A DNA stretch of 64,000 nucleotides, from contig JAEMWC010000615.1 of the NCBI GenBank assembly GCA_016490735.1, positions 202,501 to 266,500 on the forward strand. The letters are read 5' to 3'. Origin of the DNA: Pachyseris speciosa. Taxonomy: Eukaryota > Cnidaria > Anthozoa > Scleractinia > Pachyseridae. The notes under the pieces were generated by a model, which worked only from the letters and a program-made list of their open reading frames with translations, was not told the origin of the DNA and did not search any database. Below, piece after piece: positions 53,690-64,000 of the stretch. Every line of letters starts with the position of its first letter. Positions within the stretch are counted from its first letter, which is position 1. A program made the translations under genes and the position numbers.

Positions 53690-54415
53690 GGAAACGATAT
53701 GAAATAACCACGAGGTATTATATTCTTTAGGCCTTGCTTGATAGTTTTACTCACTCACTCACTCACGCAGTCTCCCACTCCCTCGATATCCCTCTCGAAA
53801 ATTTCCTTGTTGCCTTCCTTCCCTATATACACTATATTAAACAAATGAGGTTTCACGTACTGGGATATAGATACATAGCCTTCAATAATATTCCTTTTGG
53901 TGTTAGGAGATGCCAATTTATAGGCAGTCTTCGTAAACGCCCCCAAAAAGGTTATAAATGTCTCAAGGCCAGAACAGAAACTCGGTGAACTCCACCATCC
54001 CACCCCTACTATATACTAAAGGACTAACGTCCCTCATTTGAACTCTCGGAAATCCTTTATCGGGAACGTGCATCCCCTGTAATCTGAGTCAATTTTTAGG
54101 TGAGATCACATTAGTAGCGATGAAATTTGAAGGTTATTTTTTTATTCTTTGTACCTTTCCGATTTCAGAAATTCCCAGTATATTTTTACGCCATGATCGC
54201 GTTTTAGTAGTTATTGGTTTAGCGCGTTCTTTATCAAGAAAACGACTTTGCGAACCTCAAAAGAAAGATTTTCTGGTCGTTGCATTTATCTTTACAATTT
54301 AGCTGTGACTTGAGTTAGGACTCGAATGCTCTTGCAGTTTGAAAGGGGCTCTATTTACCAGGAATAGTAGTTAAAAAAAAAACAGAATAAGTAATGTTCG
54401 CATGCCTTAACATGT
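53690..54415. other. Intron between exons 2 and 3
   Basis: A short CACT microsatellite (about 53750-53765) is the only repeat; nothing else recognised. Confidence 0.5.
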
Positions 54416-54424
54416 TTGCGTTAC

Positions 54425-54539
54425 CTTCCCGTTTAGTCCATGTGTTTTTGTTAACTCTAGGAAGACACTGTTGACACCAGTCTCTCGGGTTTGGGTCGTT
54501 CGGTGCAAAGCAATACCGGTTGATAAGGCAAGTGTTTTT
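54425..54539 (-). CDS. Exon 2 of the EGF gene: Cys-rich linker
   Basis: The 115-bp exon enters in phase 0 and leaves in phase 1, which sets the phase of every later exon. It encodes KNTCLINRYCF, then NPRDWCQQCLP and a Trp-containing end. Joined to exon 1 it forms a continuous six-Cys segment of the C-x5-C...W-C-x2-C type seen between TIG-like and cadherin-like parts of VWDE/mucin-like proteins. The acceptor TTCTCAG and the donor GTAACG are clear. Confidence 0.7.
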
Positions 54540-55438
54540 CTGAGAACATAAATACAGGATCATTTCGATATTCTGAAAGTCATGAATTCTCCATGTACAT
54601 AGGAATTTACAGTAGTGATCTATTTTTCATCGTAAATCGTCGGAGCCAATATGTTTAATATAACGTTGAATCATTTGCAATAAATTAGACTTTAGTCCTT
54701 CTCATTTCGCGGGTGCATATGGAAATTTCAATGATATACATTGTTGTTTCCTTAGAGAATACTGGTTGCTACAATCATGGACAAAAGTTGTTGAAACATT
54801 CCGCAAAGAGAACCCTTTTCGTTCAGCGCGTGAGTTTTTCAATCTCCTCTTCTCTTATTTCGCCCCTCCCCGCTTTGATGTTGTAACCAAATGACAGTCT
54901 CCACGAAAGTCTTTCAACATTGAACGACGAAAAAGATTAAACCTTTTTCAATTAACTAAGGACGTTGATAAAAAGAGTTTGTTTGGCTAAAATGCACCAA
55001 CACCTGTGTCCATGATTGTAGCATTGCATTAGTTGAGGTTAGTACGTAAGCATTATAATGAGATCCAATGAGCAAGCTCCTTCTCACCCTTACTCCAAAA
55101 AATTGATAAATAAATAAGGAGGAAACAAAACAAAAAGATTAAAGGAAACAGATTAGGTATCCGATATAAAATGAGATTGGAAATTTGTCTCCTTATTTGG
55201 CATGAAACTGAAGTAGATAGCTGAGCTGAATCTGGCCAAGGAGAAACAAAGGGTATCCAGCTGAAAACGAAAGGGGAAACCAAAACCAAAGTTTGTAGAA
55301 AAGTTATACGTATTTTACCAGACTTTATGTTTTCCTTAGCTCTGTCCTTATGGCATAAATAGGAAATGCTTTAGAATCAAGTGTGAATTATTCCATAGTT
55401 CATTGACTTATTTAGTTCGTTGACTTATGAAAATTTAC

Positions 55439-55702
55439 CTTTAGAACACATCCCGTTGTCACATTGCATTCCATGCAAACTGAATCATAAGATATCAACT
55501 TTAGCTTCTGATCACTCTTGTCGGCGCCGTTGTTGGACACAGATATCTCAAGTCCAGCCGCTGGTGTTCCTTCAACGTATCCATCATATTGTGTGCGCAA
55601 CACAGGTGAATCCGGCAAAAAGCACTCTACAAGCACAAGGTCTGTCATTATTCCTGGGAACTTTGTCTCATTCGTGTTCGGAATCCATGACCCATTAACA
55701 AC
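55439..55702 (-). CDS. Exon 1 (first visible) of the EGF gene: extracellular segment upstream of the Cys-rich motif
   Basis: The exon has 88 codons, phase 0 at both ends, a polypyrimidine-AG acceptor and a GT donor. It starts VVNGSWIP and contains the segment AAGLEISVSNNG followed by DSVCMECNVTTGCVLK. The AGLxISVSNxG stretch resembles the end of an IPT/TIG-like beta-sandwich, and the C-x2-C...C cluster continues directly into the next exon. The donor phase matches the phase-0 acceptor of exon 2. I found no upstream exon between here and 64 kb, so this is probably internal. Confidence 0.7.
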
Positions 55703-55984
55703 CTGACAGCAACAGAAAAGTTAAAATATCACCTACAGTACTGATAGCATTTCCCTATTTTGAAATAAATTTCCACAGAACATCTACGAAATTTGCAAAA
55801 CCTCGATAGGAGGGATCACCAAAACTGAGCTAATATTATAGATAGTGTCAGATCCGAATGCAGTCAAACCTCTATTAAGCGGCCCTCACTTAAGCGGTCA
55901 GCCTTTATTAAGAGAACACTTAGCAAATTCCCAAAAAGCGGTCCCCTTATCCACCGGTCACCACATCACCACATAACACCAGTT

Positions 55985-56492
55985 TTAAAGGAGCTTAAAT
56001 GGCTACCAGTAGCAACTCAGTTATACTTTAGGAACGCTATAATGGCCTTTAAATGCCTACGATCCCGCGTGCTGGAATACATTTCTTCCAGTTCATTAAG
56101 CGAGGACAAATAAGCGGGCGCGTCACGAGAAATTCACAGATGCTGAACATTCCACTTTTCAAGGCTGTTAGTGGTCAGAAGACGCTTTATTATAGAATAG
56201 TCAGTATTTGGAACTCCATGACTAGCTATCTTAAAACCCTTGAGTCAGTATCTGCTTTTCATTCCTAATATATTTGTCTTTTCCCCATGACTTGTAAATT
56301 TCATTTATTTATAGTGAAATTGTGTGTGTGTGTGTGTGCCATTCCGACCCTAATATTGTAATCTATTCTATGTAATTTGGCTTCCTAGCCTTGTTAACTT
56401 TCTAGTTATTTTAGGAAGCCACCATTCTTTTAGTTTTAATTTTTATCTCATGTTAACTCAATTTTTCGCAAGTATAAGGGTCAATAAAGTCC

Positions 56493-56536
<44 letters not shown>

Positions 56537-56540
56537 AAGT
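55985..56540 (+). pseudogene. CR1/L2-like LINE 3' end with TTG tail
   Basis: Across frames the strand encodes LKELKWLPVATQLYFRNAIM and later SGQKTLYYRIVSIWNSM, the C-terminal region after the RT in CR1/L2-type elements (LKWLPV..R and WNSLP). A 3' UTR follows, ending GGGTCAATAAAGTCC and a TTG tail (56493-56536). Only the 3' end is present. Confidence 0.7.
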
Positions 56541-56739
56541 TCAACCTGAAGCGTAAACTCGTCAAGGATTTTATTGATTCTTAACTATGTTATCATCTCG
56601 ATTAAATTTTAGTGTAAATATTTTTCTAAGTGTCCTCTAGGTCAGTTTTTACAGTAGTTAATTGTTATCTTTTATTGTAGTATGTAATGAGGTTTAATTA
56701 TTGTCTTTGAAAAGCCTCCATTAGGAAAGTCAATGAAGG

Positions 56740-56816
56740 ATGTATGTGTGTATGTATGTATGCGTGTATGTGTGTGTATGTATGTATGTATGTATGTATG
56801 TATGTATAGGTATGTA
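56740..56816. repeat. TATG microsatellite
   Basis: GTATGTAT units with GTGT interruptions; a shorter tract recurs at about 56977-56999. Confidence 0.9.
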
Positions 56817-56839
56817 TAGAGAATAACTGATGAGTGGAG

Positions 56840-57860
56840 CAACTTTTGTTGGTCTACGAAACAGAGCTTTATTAAAATCCATATGTACTCATACTGAGTA
56901 GTCTGCATGCTGATATTATCGCTCCTTAACTGTAGAGCTCTTTTCTGGAATCAACGGTGAACACCACCTGGAAAAATGTATGTATGTGTATGTATGTATT
57001 AAGCGGAGTGGTCACCATTCAATTCCCAATTGGCTTATGTTATTGTAGTTCACCTCTGATAAGGTGATTCCTAACAACTGCATGGGGCATCCTTACTGCG
57101 CATAATTTATGGCGCCATTAGCGCGCACCCTAGCGCATGCACATTAGAAACATGGCGTATTGACATTTGAGCTTTGTCAGCCGAAATTTTCCCTTTGCGG
57201 TCGTGTTGCAAAGAAACGACGAGATGAGCACGGTGACCCCCCTTTTTATCTCATAGGTTCAACGAGAACAGTATCCTCAATAACTGAGAAAAAAAAATTA
57301 GCAGAAATGTGGCCCTAGAACTAGAGAAGCGTTATCCGCAAAGTACGTTTATAATCCAACCACTGCTGTCGCTCTGGCTTTCGGTTGGCAACTTCTTCAG
57401 TTGAATTCGGGGGTACCCAAGATGATAGAACCTCCTCCATGACCTTATATTTTTAGATTTTGAACCGACCGTGGCCATGGTATCTTAACATTTTCACAAC
57501 TTGGTGTTGTTTGTTTGTTTGTTTTTAAAACTGCCTTTTACATCTTATGCGCAATTTCGGGGCGCTTCCTTTTGCATGGAAAAAACCGGGAATAATTTTC
57601 TTTTAAAAGGAACAGGACAATTTTCCTCAATCAAAATGGAAAAGGAAGAGTGTGTTCCTTCTGTACTGAGTTACTCTTTAAGAGACTGGGAGACTAGGCA
57701 CTAACAAAAAACAGCACCATACACCATCCTTCCTGCCAGTCGTGGGGAGAGAGTACCCTGGTAACGAGGTGACTGAGTTCGTCAACAAGTTAACAGGATG
57801 CGGTCTTCGTGGAACGCAAATTAAAATTGTCATTGTCATGATAGTGTAAAACATCAGATG
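56840..57860. other. No recognised feature
   Basis: No splice-bounded Cys-rich exon and no ORF above 70 codons were found between the microsatellite and the next LINE fragment. Confidence 0.45.
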
Positions 57861-57864
57861 GCCT

Positions 57865-58710
57865 CATCATAATAATAATAATATACCGTTTATTTGCCAC
57901 ATTGCAGAATTAACTGAATTAAAGGGCTAAAAAATTACAATCAATCAATCAATAAAACTACTACTATAAAAACAATAAAAAATATCTTAATTAACTATTT
58001 ACATATCTACATATTTACTAGCGAATGATATAAAAGAACCTGAACGCTGGGTCCGGCAACAACTTCTATCAGCATAAACAATGTTTCTATTGTGTTGTCG
58101 CCGGACCGCAGGTTGTAACTATGACCACTAGTTGCTGTCTTCGGTATGAGGTGTTCATTTTGAGACATCTTCCGAATATATTTACAGCAGAGTTGAGTTC
58201 GTCTTTCCTTCAGGCTGCTAAGGTTTGTAGTATTAAGGGCATCTAAATAACTGTGGCATGGATAGATAATATGTAGAGCCCTCTTTTGAATTGATTCCAG
58301 CTTATTTGAAAGAAATTCGGGAATATTTTGCCAGACTTGTACGCCGTATTCTAATATAGGTCTTATTGTTGTCAGGTAAACTTTGAGAATTCCATCTCTA
58401 TTAACACCAACTTTTTTTAAGAATCCTTAGGGAATACAGGCGCTTCGAAGCTTTTTTCGATATGTAATCAAAACGCTCACTCCACTTTAAATCATTACTG
58501 ATAATAATTCTGAGTAGTTTATAAGCTGTTACACGTTCAACTGTGTTGTTACCTAGGACAATTGGTCTTGTAGTAAAATCATCATTTTGCATAAACTTAA
58601 TTAACATTTCTTTGCACTTTTTCGGGTTTAATTTCATATTGTGTTCTATAGAAAACTTGTGAAAGTCACTGACAGCTACATGATCTCGATCTCCTATCAA
58701 AATTGTAAAG
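57865..58710 (-). pseudogene. LINE fragment 1 (non-LTR RT C-terminal region)
   Basis: The minus ORF 58401-58700 has FSIEHNMKLNPKKCKEMLI and TAYKLLRIIISNDLKWSERF, the region just after RT motif C in jockey/CR1-type LINEs. After a frameshift near 58436 it continues GILKVYLTTIRPILEYGVQV and LESIQKRALHIIY. The 3' end has an ATT-type tail at about 57868-57882. Confidence 0.75.
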
Positions 58711-58864
58711 TCTCGACATTATGACAGAGGCTTATACAATGGGTTTTGAGGTCTGTACTTCGTACTCGCTCGAAGGAGTTGTTTTTGTCTCTAACTTCAC
58801 CGAGGGAAATGCAGTTTTGTTGATTTATTCAAACTTTCTCTAGCAAATATGACTACCACTACAA

Positions 58865-60620
58865 CAAAACAACAACAATGTATTTATTTAAAGAAATATA
58901 AAGTTTACAATACTTCATGTCCTGCAAATAGCTATAATGCTAATCTAGGCAGGACAAGACTTTAATTTAGGCGTTATTAAATTACAAAAACAAAAGAGAA
59001 TTACAAAGGCATACAGAAAGAAAACACCTTACATATAAATTTAAGTACAAGGGATTTTGTTATTTGAAAAAGACTAAAATTACGACTTGAAGTATATACA
59101 ACATATCAGGTTAACTTCACAAAATATTCTATTAAATATTTAACATTCAAATAATTATCTTCATTACCTAGAACATTAAGGAGTAGTGATTTAATTTTTG
59201 TTACGAAAATTAGAAACTTTAAGAGTCTTAACAGAAAGTGGAATAGAATTCCAAATAGACACACCAATTCTAGTAAAAGATTTTTTCATTTTTTCGGTTC
59301 TAGAGAATTTAACAGAGAAGCATTCTTTTGTAGATAATCGCGTATTATAATGATGCTTTGTATTGATTTTCGCAAACTTATCGAGAAGACTTTTAGGAGC
59401 TGTCTTAGCATGAACGTCATACATTAAATAGCTTAACTGTTGAAAAAAACAAGGACTGCAAAGGAAGGCAGTTTGCTTCAATAAAAAAAAGGGATTGCAT
59501 GGTCTCTGGGTTTAGAAAAATAGATCAATCTTATATCACGTTTTTGCAGAACAAGTATCTTATTGAGGTAGGTCTGTGGACAGTTGCCCCATGCACAGAT
59601 ACCATAATTTAAATAAGGAGAAATAAGTGTATGATATAAATTTAAAAGAATATGCCATGGAATGTATTGCCTCATTTTAGCAATTATTCCAACCGATCTA
59701 CTAATTTTGTGATAGATAAAGTCAATATGATGCTTCCATGATAGTTCAGAATCAATCATTATGTCCAAATATTTAACAAAGTCCTTCATCTCTAGAGTTA
59801 CTCGAGTATTTAAAGTTGGATTAAAAATCTTAATTTGAGGAATGAAAAGTATTTAGTTTTTGGCGCTGACGAAAAATTACATAATTAGACTTTTTGACGT
59901 TGAGCGTTAGTTTGTTAGCATTAAGCCATGCACTTACTTTCTCAAGTTCATTATTGACAGTTAGTTCAAGAGTACGTAAGTTATCATTTGCATAAGTTAG
60001 ACTTGTATCATCTGCGAATAGATGAAAAGTAAACTCGTTGGAAGATTTATGGATGTCATTAATATATAACAATAATAACAAGGGTCGAAGTACAGAGCCT
60101 TGAGGCACTCCACATACGATCGTTTCATTTTCAGATATGCATTTCTCTATTTCAATCGACTGTCGGCGATCCGAAAGATATGATCTAAACCAAAAATTTA
60201 TAACTCCTCTTATTCCATAGTGTTCAAGTTTAGTCAAAAGAATCTCATGGTTAACGGTATCAAATGCTTTCTTAAGATCTAAAAATATTCCACAAGAGTA
60301 CTTTCTATTGTCCATATTAGAATGTATGGAGTTCACAATATCAAGAATCGCGTGCTGGGTACTATGTTTATTGCGAAAGCCATATTGTAAATCATAAAGA
60401 ATATCATTCTTGTCTATAAACTTTGTCAGCATACGATATAAAATTTTCTCAAATAAACGATTATAGATTGATAACAAAGAAATTGGCCGATAGTTTTCAG
60501 GTAACGTCTCGTCTTCACCCTTATGCACTGGAATTACTTTTGTATATTTAAAATTTGCAGGGTAAACCCCGGTTAGTACAGACTGGTTAAAAATTTTGGT
60601 TAACGGTATGGATATGACTG
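58865..60620 (-). pseudogene. LINE fragment 2: RT and C-terminal region, 5'-truncated
   Basis: The minus ORF 59830-60528 (232 codons) has ENYRPISLLSIYNRLFEKIL, LDLKKAFDTVNHEILLTKL, VCGVPQGSVL and the catalytic FADDTSL. Downstream frames add YLDIMIDSELSWKHHIDF with LISPYLNYGICAWG (59478-59789) and NTRLSTK...SIWNSIPLSVK (59191-59481). Stops at 59830 and 59480 split it. The APE endonuclease is missing because the copy stops near 60620. The 3' end contains a TTG-rich tail near 58865. Confidence 0.85.
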
Positions 60621-60639
60621 ATGTCTAAGAACATCAGAA

Positions 60640-61770
60640 AGCTGTGTTTTGTTTCGTTTTCTAGATGCTAGAATTCACCCTGACACTTCAATGCAATTCA
60701 CTAATCTATGATTATTACAAGTGTTAAGCTGATATAAAGAAAGAATTCCGTACTGCCTCGTACATCCATTATACTAACCCTTACCCAAAAACGGCAAGCA
60801 CGAATAAAGTCACAAAATGTAAGCTTATAGATAATTAACGTAAGCTTAAGCTTAATGCGTGGGGCTGTGCGGAAATCATGCAGTTTTTAAAAACAGATGC
60901 AGAGGAATCAGGGGACCTTTTTTAACCTTTTTTAAGATGTTGCTTTAAAAAATTTATTGGAAACCAAAAAAAAAAAAAAAAAAAAAACAAAAAACAAAGA
61001 AGTGATTACTTTATGGCAATTCTTCCAAGATACATTTCTTTAACAAAGTTAAAAAAAAGTTAGCCTACCACACATTTGAAAATGATGTTTATCTACTCAA
61101 ATATTCGTTAATTTGGGAGAAATTAATTTAAATCAGTTAACGGTATTTTTCGTCAACACCACCCCAAAATTCCCAATATTCATGACCTTAGCGACTCCGC
61201 TAATCGCGAAGTTTGATCCTTTTCCACGCAATTCCGACTTGATTGAGCCTTCTTTAGATTATTAATTGAGTTGATTTTCTCATCAAATAAATAAAGTACG
61301 ATTTTTTCGCCGAGCGTACCCACACCACGTCTGAAACGTGTCCAGCAGGCCCCAAACAAACACGCTGTTAATGGCTGTGGTACGCCACAAATATCCCCAG
61401 AAAATCTCTTCAGAGACCACGAAGGATTGTTTTAACTTTCTATTGTTTCAATTGTATAGAATCTTCAACGCTTTTGCGACAAAAAGTTTCGAGAGTTAGT
61501 AAATTTTCACTATCCGCCATTTTGAAATATACATGTAAATTGTGTGACAGATTACCGCCGTAGCGAAACAGACCTCGGAAAGATCTCTTTTCTCCAAGTT
61601 GCAAATGCGAATCACCTTTGTAGTTCTTTTCAGAATTGAAATGTGGTGGTACATTGAGATATAATGGAAATAATTAATTTTAATCAATAATAGAAATCCA
61701 AAAGGACAGCTTGCAATGATTCTAAAAATCTATTACGTGACTCACTACAATGTTGAATAGACTGTCCTCA
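60640..61770. other. No recognised feature apart from a poly-A tract
   Basis: A run of about 22 A at 60968-60990 is the only simple repeat. Confidence 0.45.
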
Positions 61771-61962
61771 ATTAAGGTGGCTGGTACCAGTTTTCAGCTT
61801 TTTCACGACGTAAACTTTGAGAGAAAAGAACACAAAGGCAAACCGAGGCCGTGAGGAATATTTTACATGATTAAATTGTACATTTAGTCGTTGACCGAAA
61901 ATAACTATTATTACGTCATCAGTCCACGCTTCGTGATGTTGAGAAAGATGACAAAGACGCAT

Positions 61963-62279
61963 CCAAACCTGTCGCTCGGCATTTTAATCTCCCTAACCAT
62001 TGTAAACAACACATGTCGATCTCCGGCCTTTCCCTACATCAAGGTACCACGGAAAGCCGTAAAAATCTCGAGCAAAAACTGATCTTTCAAATTGGCACTC
62101 TTAATCCCCACGGTATCAACGAGCGCTTTTCATTCAATTAATTTATTCCTGTTTTTCACCTTACCATGCTACCACCAACAGCGTAGCTCCATTTTCTGTA
62201 TATAAACCATACACAACCCACAATTCCTCGATTCGCTCCGACGAAGGGCTAACGCTCGAAACGTCAGCTAATCGAATCC

Positions 62280-62310
<31 letters not shown>

Positions 62311-62340
62311 CGTTGATAAACCAAATTTTTTTATATAAAT
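61963..62340 (+). pseudogene. Penelope-like element 3' fragment with degenerate hammerhead motif
   Basis: The strand encodes RHFNLPNHCKQHM, GLSLHQGTTESRKNLEQKLI and GTLNPHGINERFSFN before a stop, the C-terminal tail of Penelope-like GIY-YIG proteins. Downstream, CCGACGA-AGGGCTAACGCTC-GAAACGTCAGC (62241-62271) has hammerhead order, with a four-pair stem II (GGGC/GCTC), but the first core base pair reads CC where CT is required. Confidence 0.7.
62241..62271 (+). ncRNA. Hammerhead-like motif, probably inactive
   Basis: The core elements CYGACGA and GAAAC flank a short stem II with loop TAAC. The U4-equivalent is C. It lies in the expected place, after the stop of a Penelope-like ORF. Confidence 0.4.
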
Positions 62341-63147
62341 AATAGGATGTTGAGATGTATTACCTGTAAGTAAATTGAAGTGCTATCCCACTTTTGCAGT
62401 TTTACAATTACTTTCCGGCTCCTTATCCTCCTGGTTCCCGACACGATCGATCGCAGTAGAGGTGGGAATTATCTCCTTGGAGCTTCAATATGCATTATCA
62501 ATCTCCAGAAACAAATTTTCCTATGTAAATTGAATTAACTTAAGTCGATCGAGTACATACGGCCTCAGATAAAGGCGAATTTCTTTTTGAAAAGGGCAAA
62601 CGTCTCCTTGCTCGAAGAAAGCCTCGCGCCGCCATATTTGTTTTTGTTTTTCCCATTCTTCAAATCTCGCGCGTATCAAGTGTGACGCGCGCGCTAGTGG
62701 CCAGACTCTCCACGCGAGTAAAACCGGTACCAGCCACCTTAAGCTGCATTTCGTTTGCCTTCTGTTTTAGTTTCCTTCCCCTGTCATTAAATCGTCTGAA
62801 TGAGTTTTATTCAAATATGCGTTGAGTTAAAAGCTTTGCAGCGTGTGGGGATAAAGTCTCCAGTTGACTGTTTACGGTTCGACACGGTCCATTTGCTAAC
62901 TTGTCACGCAATACATCACAGGCAAGGTCGCCAATGCGTAAAGCTCAAGTTACCCAAAGACTTTAGAATAGCACATTTCCGATATATTTGGGCGCGAAAG
63001 ATTGATAAGGCTTATGGGAATGGCGCAAAAGAAACGAAATACACTTATAGTGCAAACAACTGAATCAAGGTAAAGCGAGATCATCTTTTGAAGCTCAGGG
63101 CAGTAACAATCTGAAAACGAAGAGCAGTTTTTGAAAGTGTTCAATAG

Positions 63148-63327
63148 CAAAAAGATTATTTGGCAAAACGAGGAATACAGGTATCATATCAAAAACGAGG
63201 TCAACGAAAAGCTGAACTTGCGGAGCTCGCACGAAGAGCGAGTGAAATGAAATTACCATGGATCGATGAAGATGAGGAGTTAGTAAGTAGACTGAAAGCT
63301 GAAAAAGGAGCAACTGAATTCTGTTAA
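63148..63327 (+). CDS. Candidate exon with SAP-like motif
   Basis: After a TTCAATAG acceptor-like site, 59 codons run QKDYLAKRGIQVS...GQRKAELAELARRASEMK to a stop. The L-x2-RG-x2-x-S...R-K-A-E-L-x-E-L-A pattern is that of a SAP DNA-binding helix-turn-helix. Such domains occur in cnidarian mobile-element and YqaJ-type genes. No upstream exon was identified, so it may be a relic. Confidence 0.4.
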   Translation, partial: QKDYLAKRGIQVSYQKRGQRKAELAELARRASEMKLPWIDEDEELVSRLKAEKGATEFC

Positions 63328-63556
63328 CATCCATAGCTGGACCTGCGTTTTCGCCTGCATGCGGCAATTAACTTTTACTGACTATACACACGTATTTTTC
63401 ATCTTAGGAGCTGATCATCCCACTCCAGGATTATTTATTATTTATTACTCATTTTCCACTTTTCCACTCTTCATGCCTTTCTTCGCAAAGATTTTGCTTC
63501 GAAGCTTCCTTTTCTGGATCAAATATTGTAGGAACAGCTCCTCTGACAGCACGAAT

Positions 63557-63761
63557 CTATCCTGACAATTCCTTTTTAAGGTCTTCTTTTCGGAAATGCA
63601 GAGATTCGAGGATCGACGAAAGTAAGGAATTTATCATCGGCTCTTCTTCAAAACAATCCACTTTCCACGAAGTTTTATACCAGAAGGAAAACGAAAATAG
63701 GACAGATTTGCCTTTTATGATCACTATTAGTACAAACCGCAGCTGCACAGTATTTTACCAT
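63557..63761 (-). pseudogene. THAP zinc-finger fragment (frameshifted)
   Basis: MVKYCAAAVCTNSDHK starts at 63761 on the minus strand and has the Cys-x4-Cys-x-N opening of THAP domains. Downstream frames supply FPSGIKLRGKWIVL and ESLHFRKEDLKK, matching the FP..., KW and C..HF...DF parts, with the last Cys replaced. THAP domains bind DNA in P-element/Kolobok-type transposases and in host proteins. Two frame changes make it non-functional. Confidence 0.5.
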
Positions 63762-64000
63762 GATAAGTATGTAAGCCCTAATTTTCACAGCTTGTTTTCT
63801 TTCATTTGTTTCAGCCGGTCTTCCCCCCAGCCTCGCTTTCGCGTTTAAATTTGGTACCAATCTCCCGCTTCCAAACATATCGGACACGGGCTATTGAAAG
63901 TAGCCTTAGAAGAAGTTTCTTACGAAAAGGAAGTAGCCCCTTTAACAGATATTAAATTGAGTGTAATCTTTAAAAAGTGTAAACGACGGTAAACAAACAA

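Larger units (their letters stand above)
5901..55702 (-). other. Locus of a secreted multi-EGF, VWDE-like gene (13 exons, partial)
   Basis: Thirteen minus-strand exons share consistent phases: a first phase-0 exon, one 115-bp exon that shifts to phase 1, then eleven phase-1/phase-1 exons. Spliced together they give about 666 codons with no stop. EGF modules split between exons rejoin correctly; for example exon 7 ends after the second Cys of a module and exon 8 supplies the rest. The order is a Cys-containing N-terminal segment, an Ig/cadherin-like segment, then about ten EGF modules. Known VWDE-like and mucin-like extracellular proteins have this layout, but I see no VWD, NIDO or AMOP domain in the window, so the family name is inferred. 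No start codon, signal peptide, stop or poly(A) signal was found, so both ends lie elsewhere. Confidence 0.75.
61772..62742. mobile_element. TTAA-flanked non-autonomous DNA element carrying a Penelope-like tail
   Basis: TTAA (61772-61775) precedes GGTGGCTGGTACCAGTTTT, and AAAACCGGTACCAGCCACC precedes TTAA (62739-62742). The terminal inverted repeat is about 19 bp with one mismatch. The 963-bp interior has no transposase. TTAA flanks are typical for piggyBac-like elements. A Penelope-like 3' fragment occupies its middle. Confidence 0.75.

Noticed and set aside
1..64000. CRISPR arrays, operons, bacterial or phage systems
   Set aside because: No spacer-repeat array was seen; introns, SINEs and LINEs show nuclear eukaryotic DNA, and the tandem SINEs are not CRISPR-like.
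55703..64000. Further upstream exons of the EGF gene
   Set aside because: I looked for splice-bounded Cys-rich or VWD-like frames on the minus strand and found none convincing.

Overview
The window is eukaryotic, AT-rich and very repeat-dense. It most likely comes from an anthozoan cnidarian such as a stony coral. That is an inference from the mix of elements (Penelope-like GIY-YIG elements, R2/NeSL-type LINEs, BEL/Pao, Ty3/gypsy, Tc1/mariner, tRNA-derived SINEs, many foldback MITEs) and from an extracellular multi-EGF gene with symmetrical phase-1 exons. No species can be named from the sequence alone.

The only convincing host gene runs on the minus strand from about 55.7 kb down to 5.9 kb. 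Thirteen exons with good AG/GT boundaries and matching phases encode about 666 residues. In protein order these are a Cys-containing segment, a tandem Ig/cadherin-like segment that runs into an EGF, and then about ten EGF modules, many of the calcium-binding D-x-D/N-D/E-C type. The architecture is closest to VWDE-like or mucin-like secreted proteins. Both gene ends lie outside what I can recognise. Introns of 25.7 kb (exons 10-11) and 10.3 kb (exons 7-8) hold most of the mobile DNA.

Layout, left to right. 0-5.3 kb: two copies of an unclassified repeat family plus microsatellites. 5.3-14.6 kb: exons 13, 12 and 11 among tRNA-SINE arrays, MITEs, a Penelope-like fragment and LINE fragments. 15.3-31.9 kb: a long inverted repeat with about 1-kb arms, flanked by TTAA, that looks like one DNA transposon. 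A complete Ty3/gypsy element sits in its left arm; a tandem Tc1/mariner array, a Penelope-like remnant and a SINE sit in its interior. 32.1-39.1 kb: a complete BEL/Pao element with near-identical LTRs and a perfect 5-bp target duplication. 39.5-40.2 kb: exons 10-8. 41-50 kb: a SINE palindrome, an R2/NeSL-type LINE, MITEs, an ORF fragment starting with a 2A-like motif, and an L1-like RT relic. 50.4-55.7 kb: exons 7-1. 56-64 kb: three LINE fragments, a TTAA-flanked element enclosing a Penelope-like tail, and small SAP-like and THAP-like fragments.

No operon-like or defence-like gene system is visible. The novel structure is architectural: layered nesting of elements in one intron, a Tc1 array that begins, joins and ends on the same 150-bp palindrome, foldback tRNA-SINEs, and candidate hammerhead motifs in the Penelope-like pieces.
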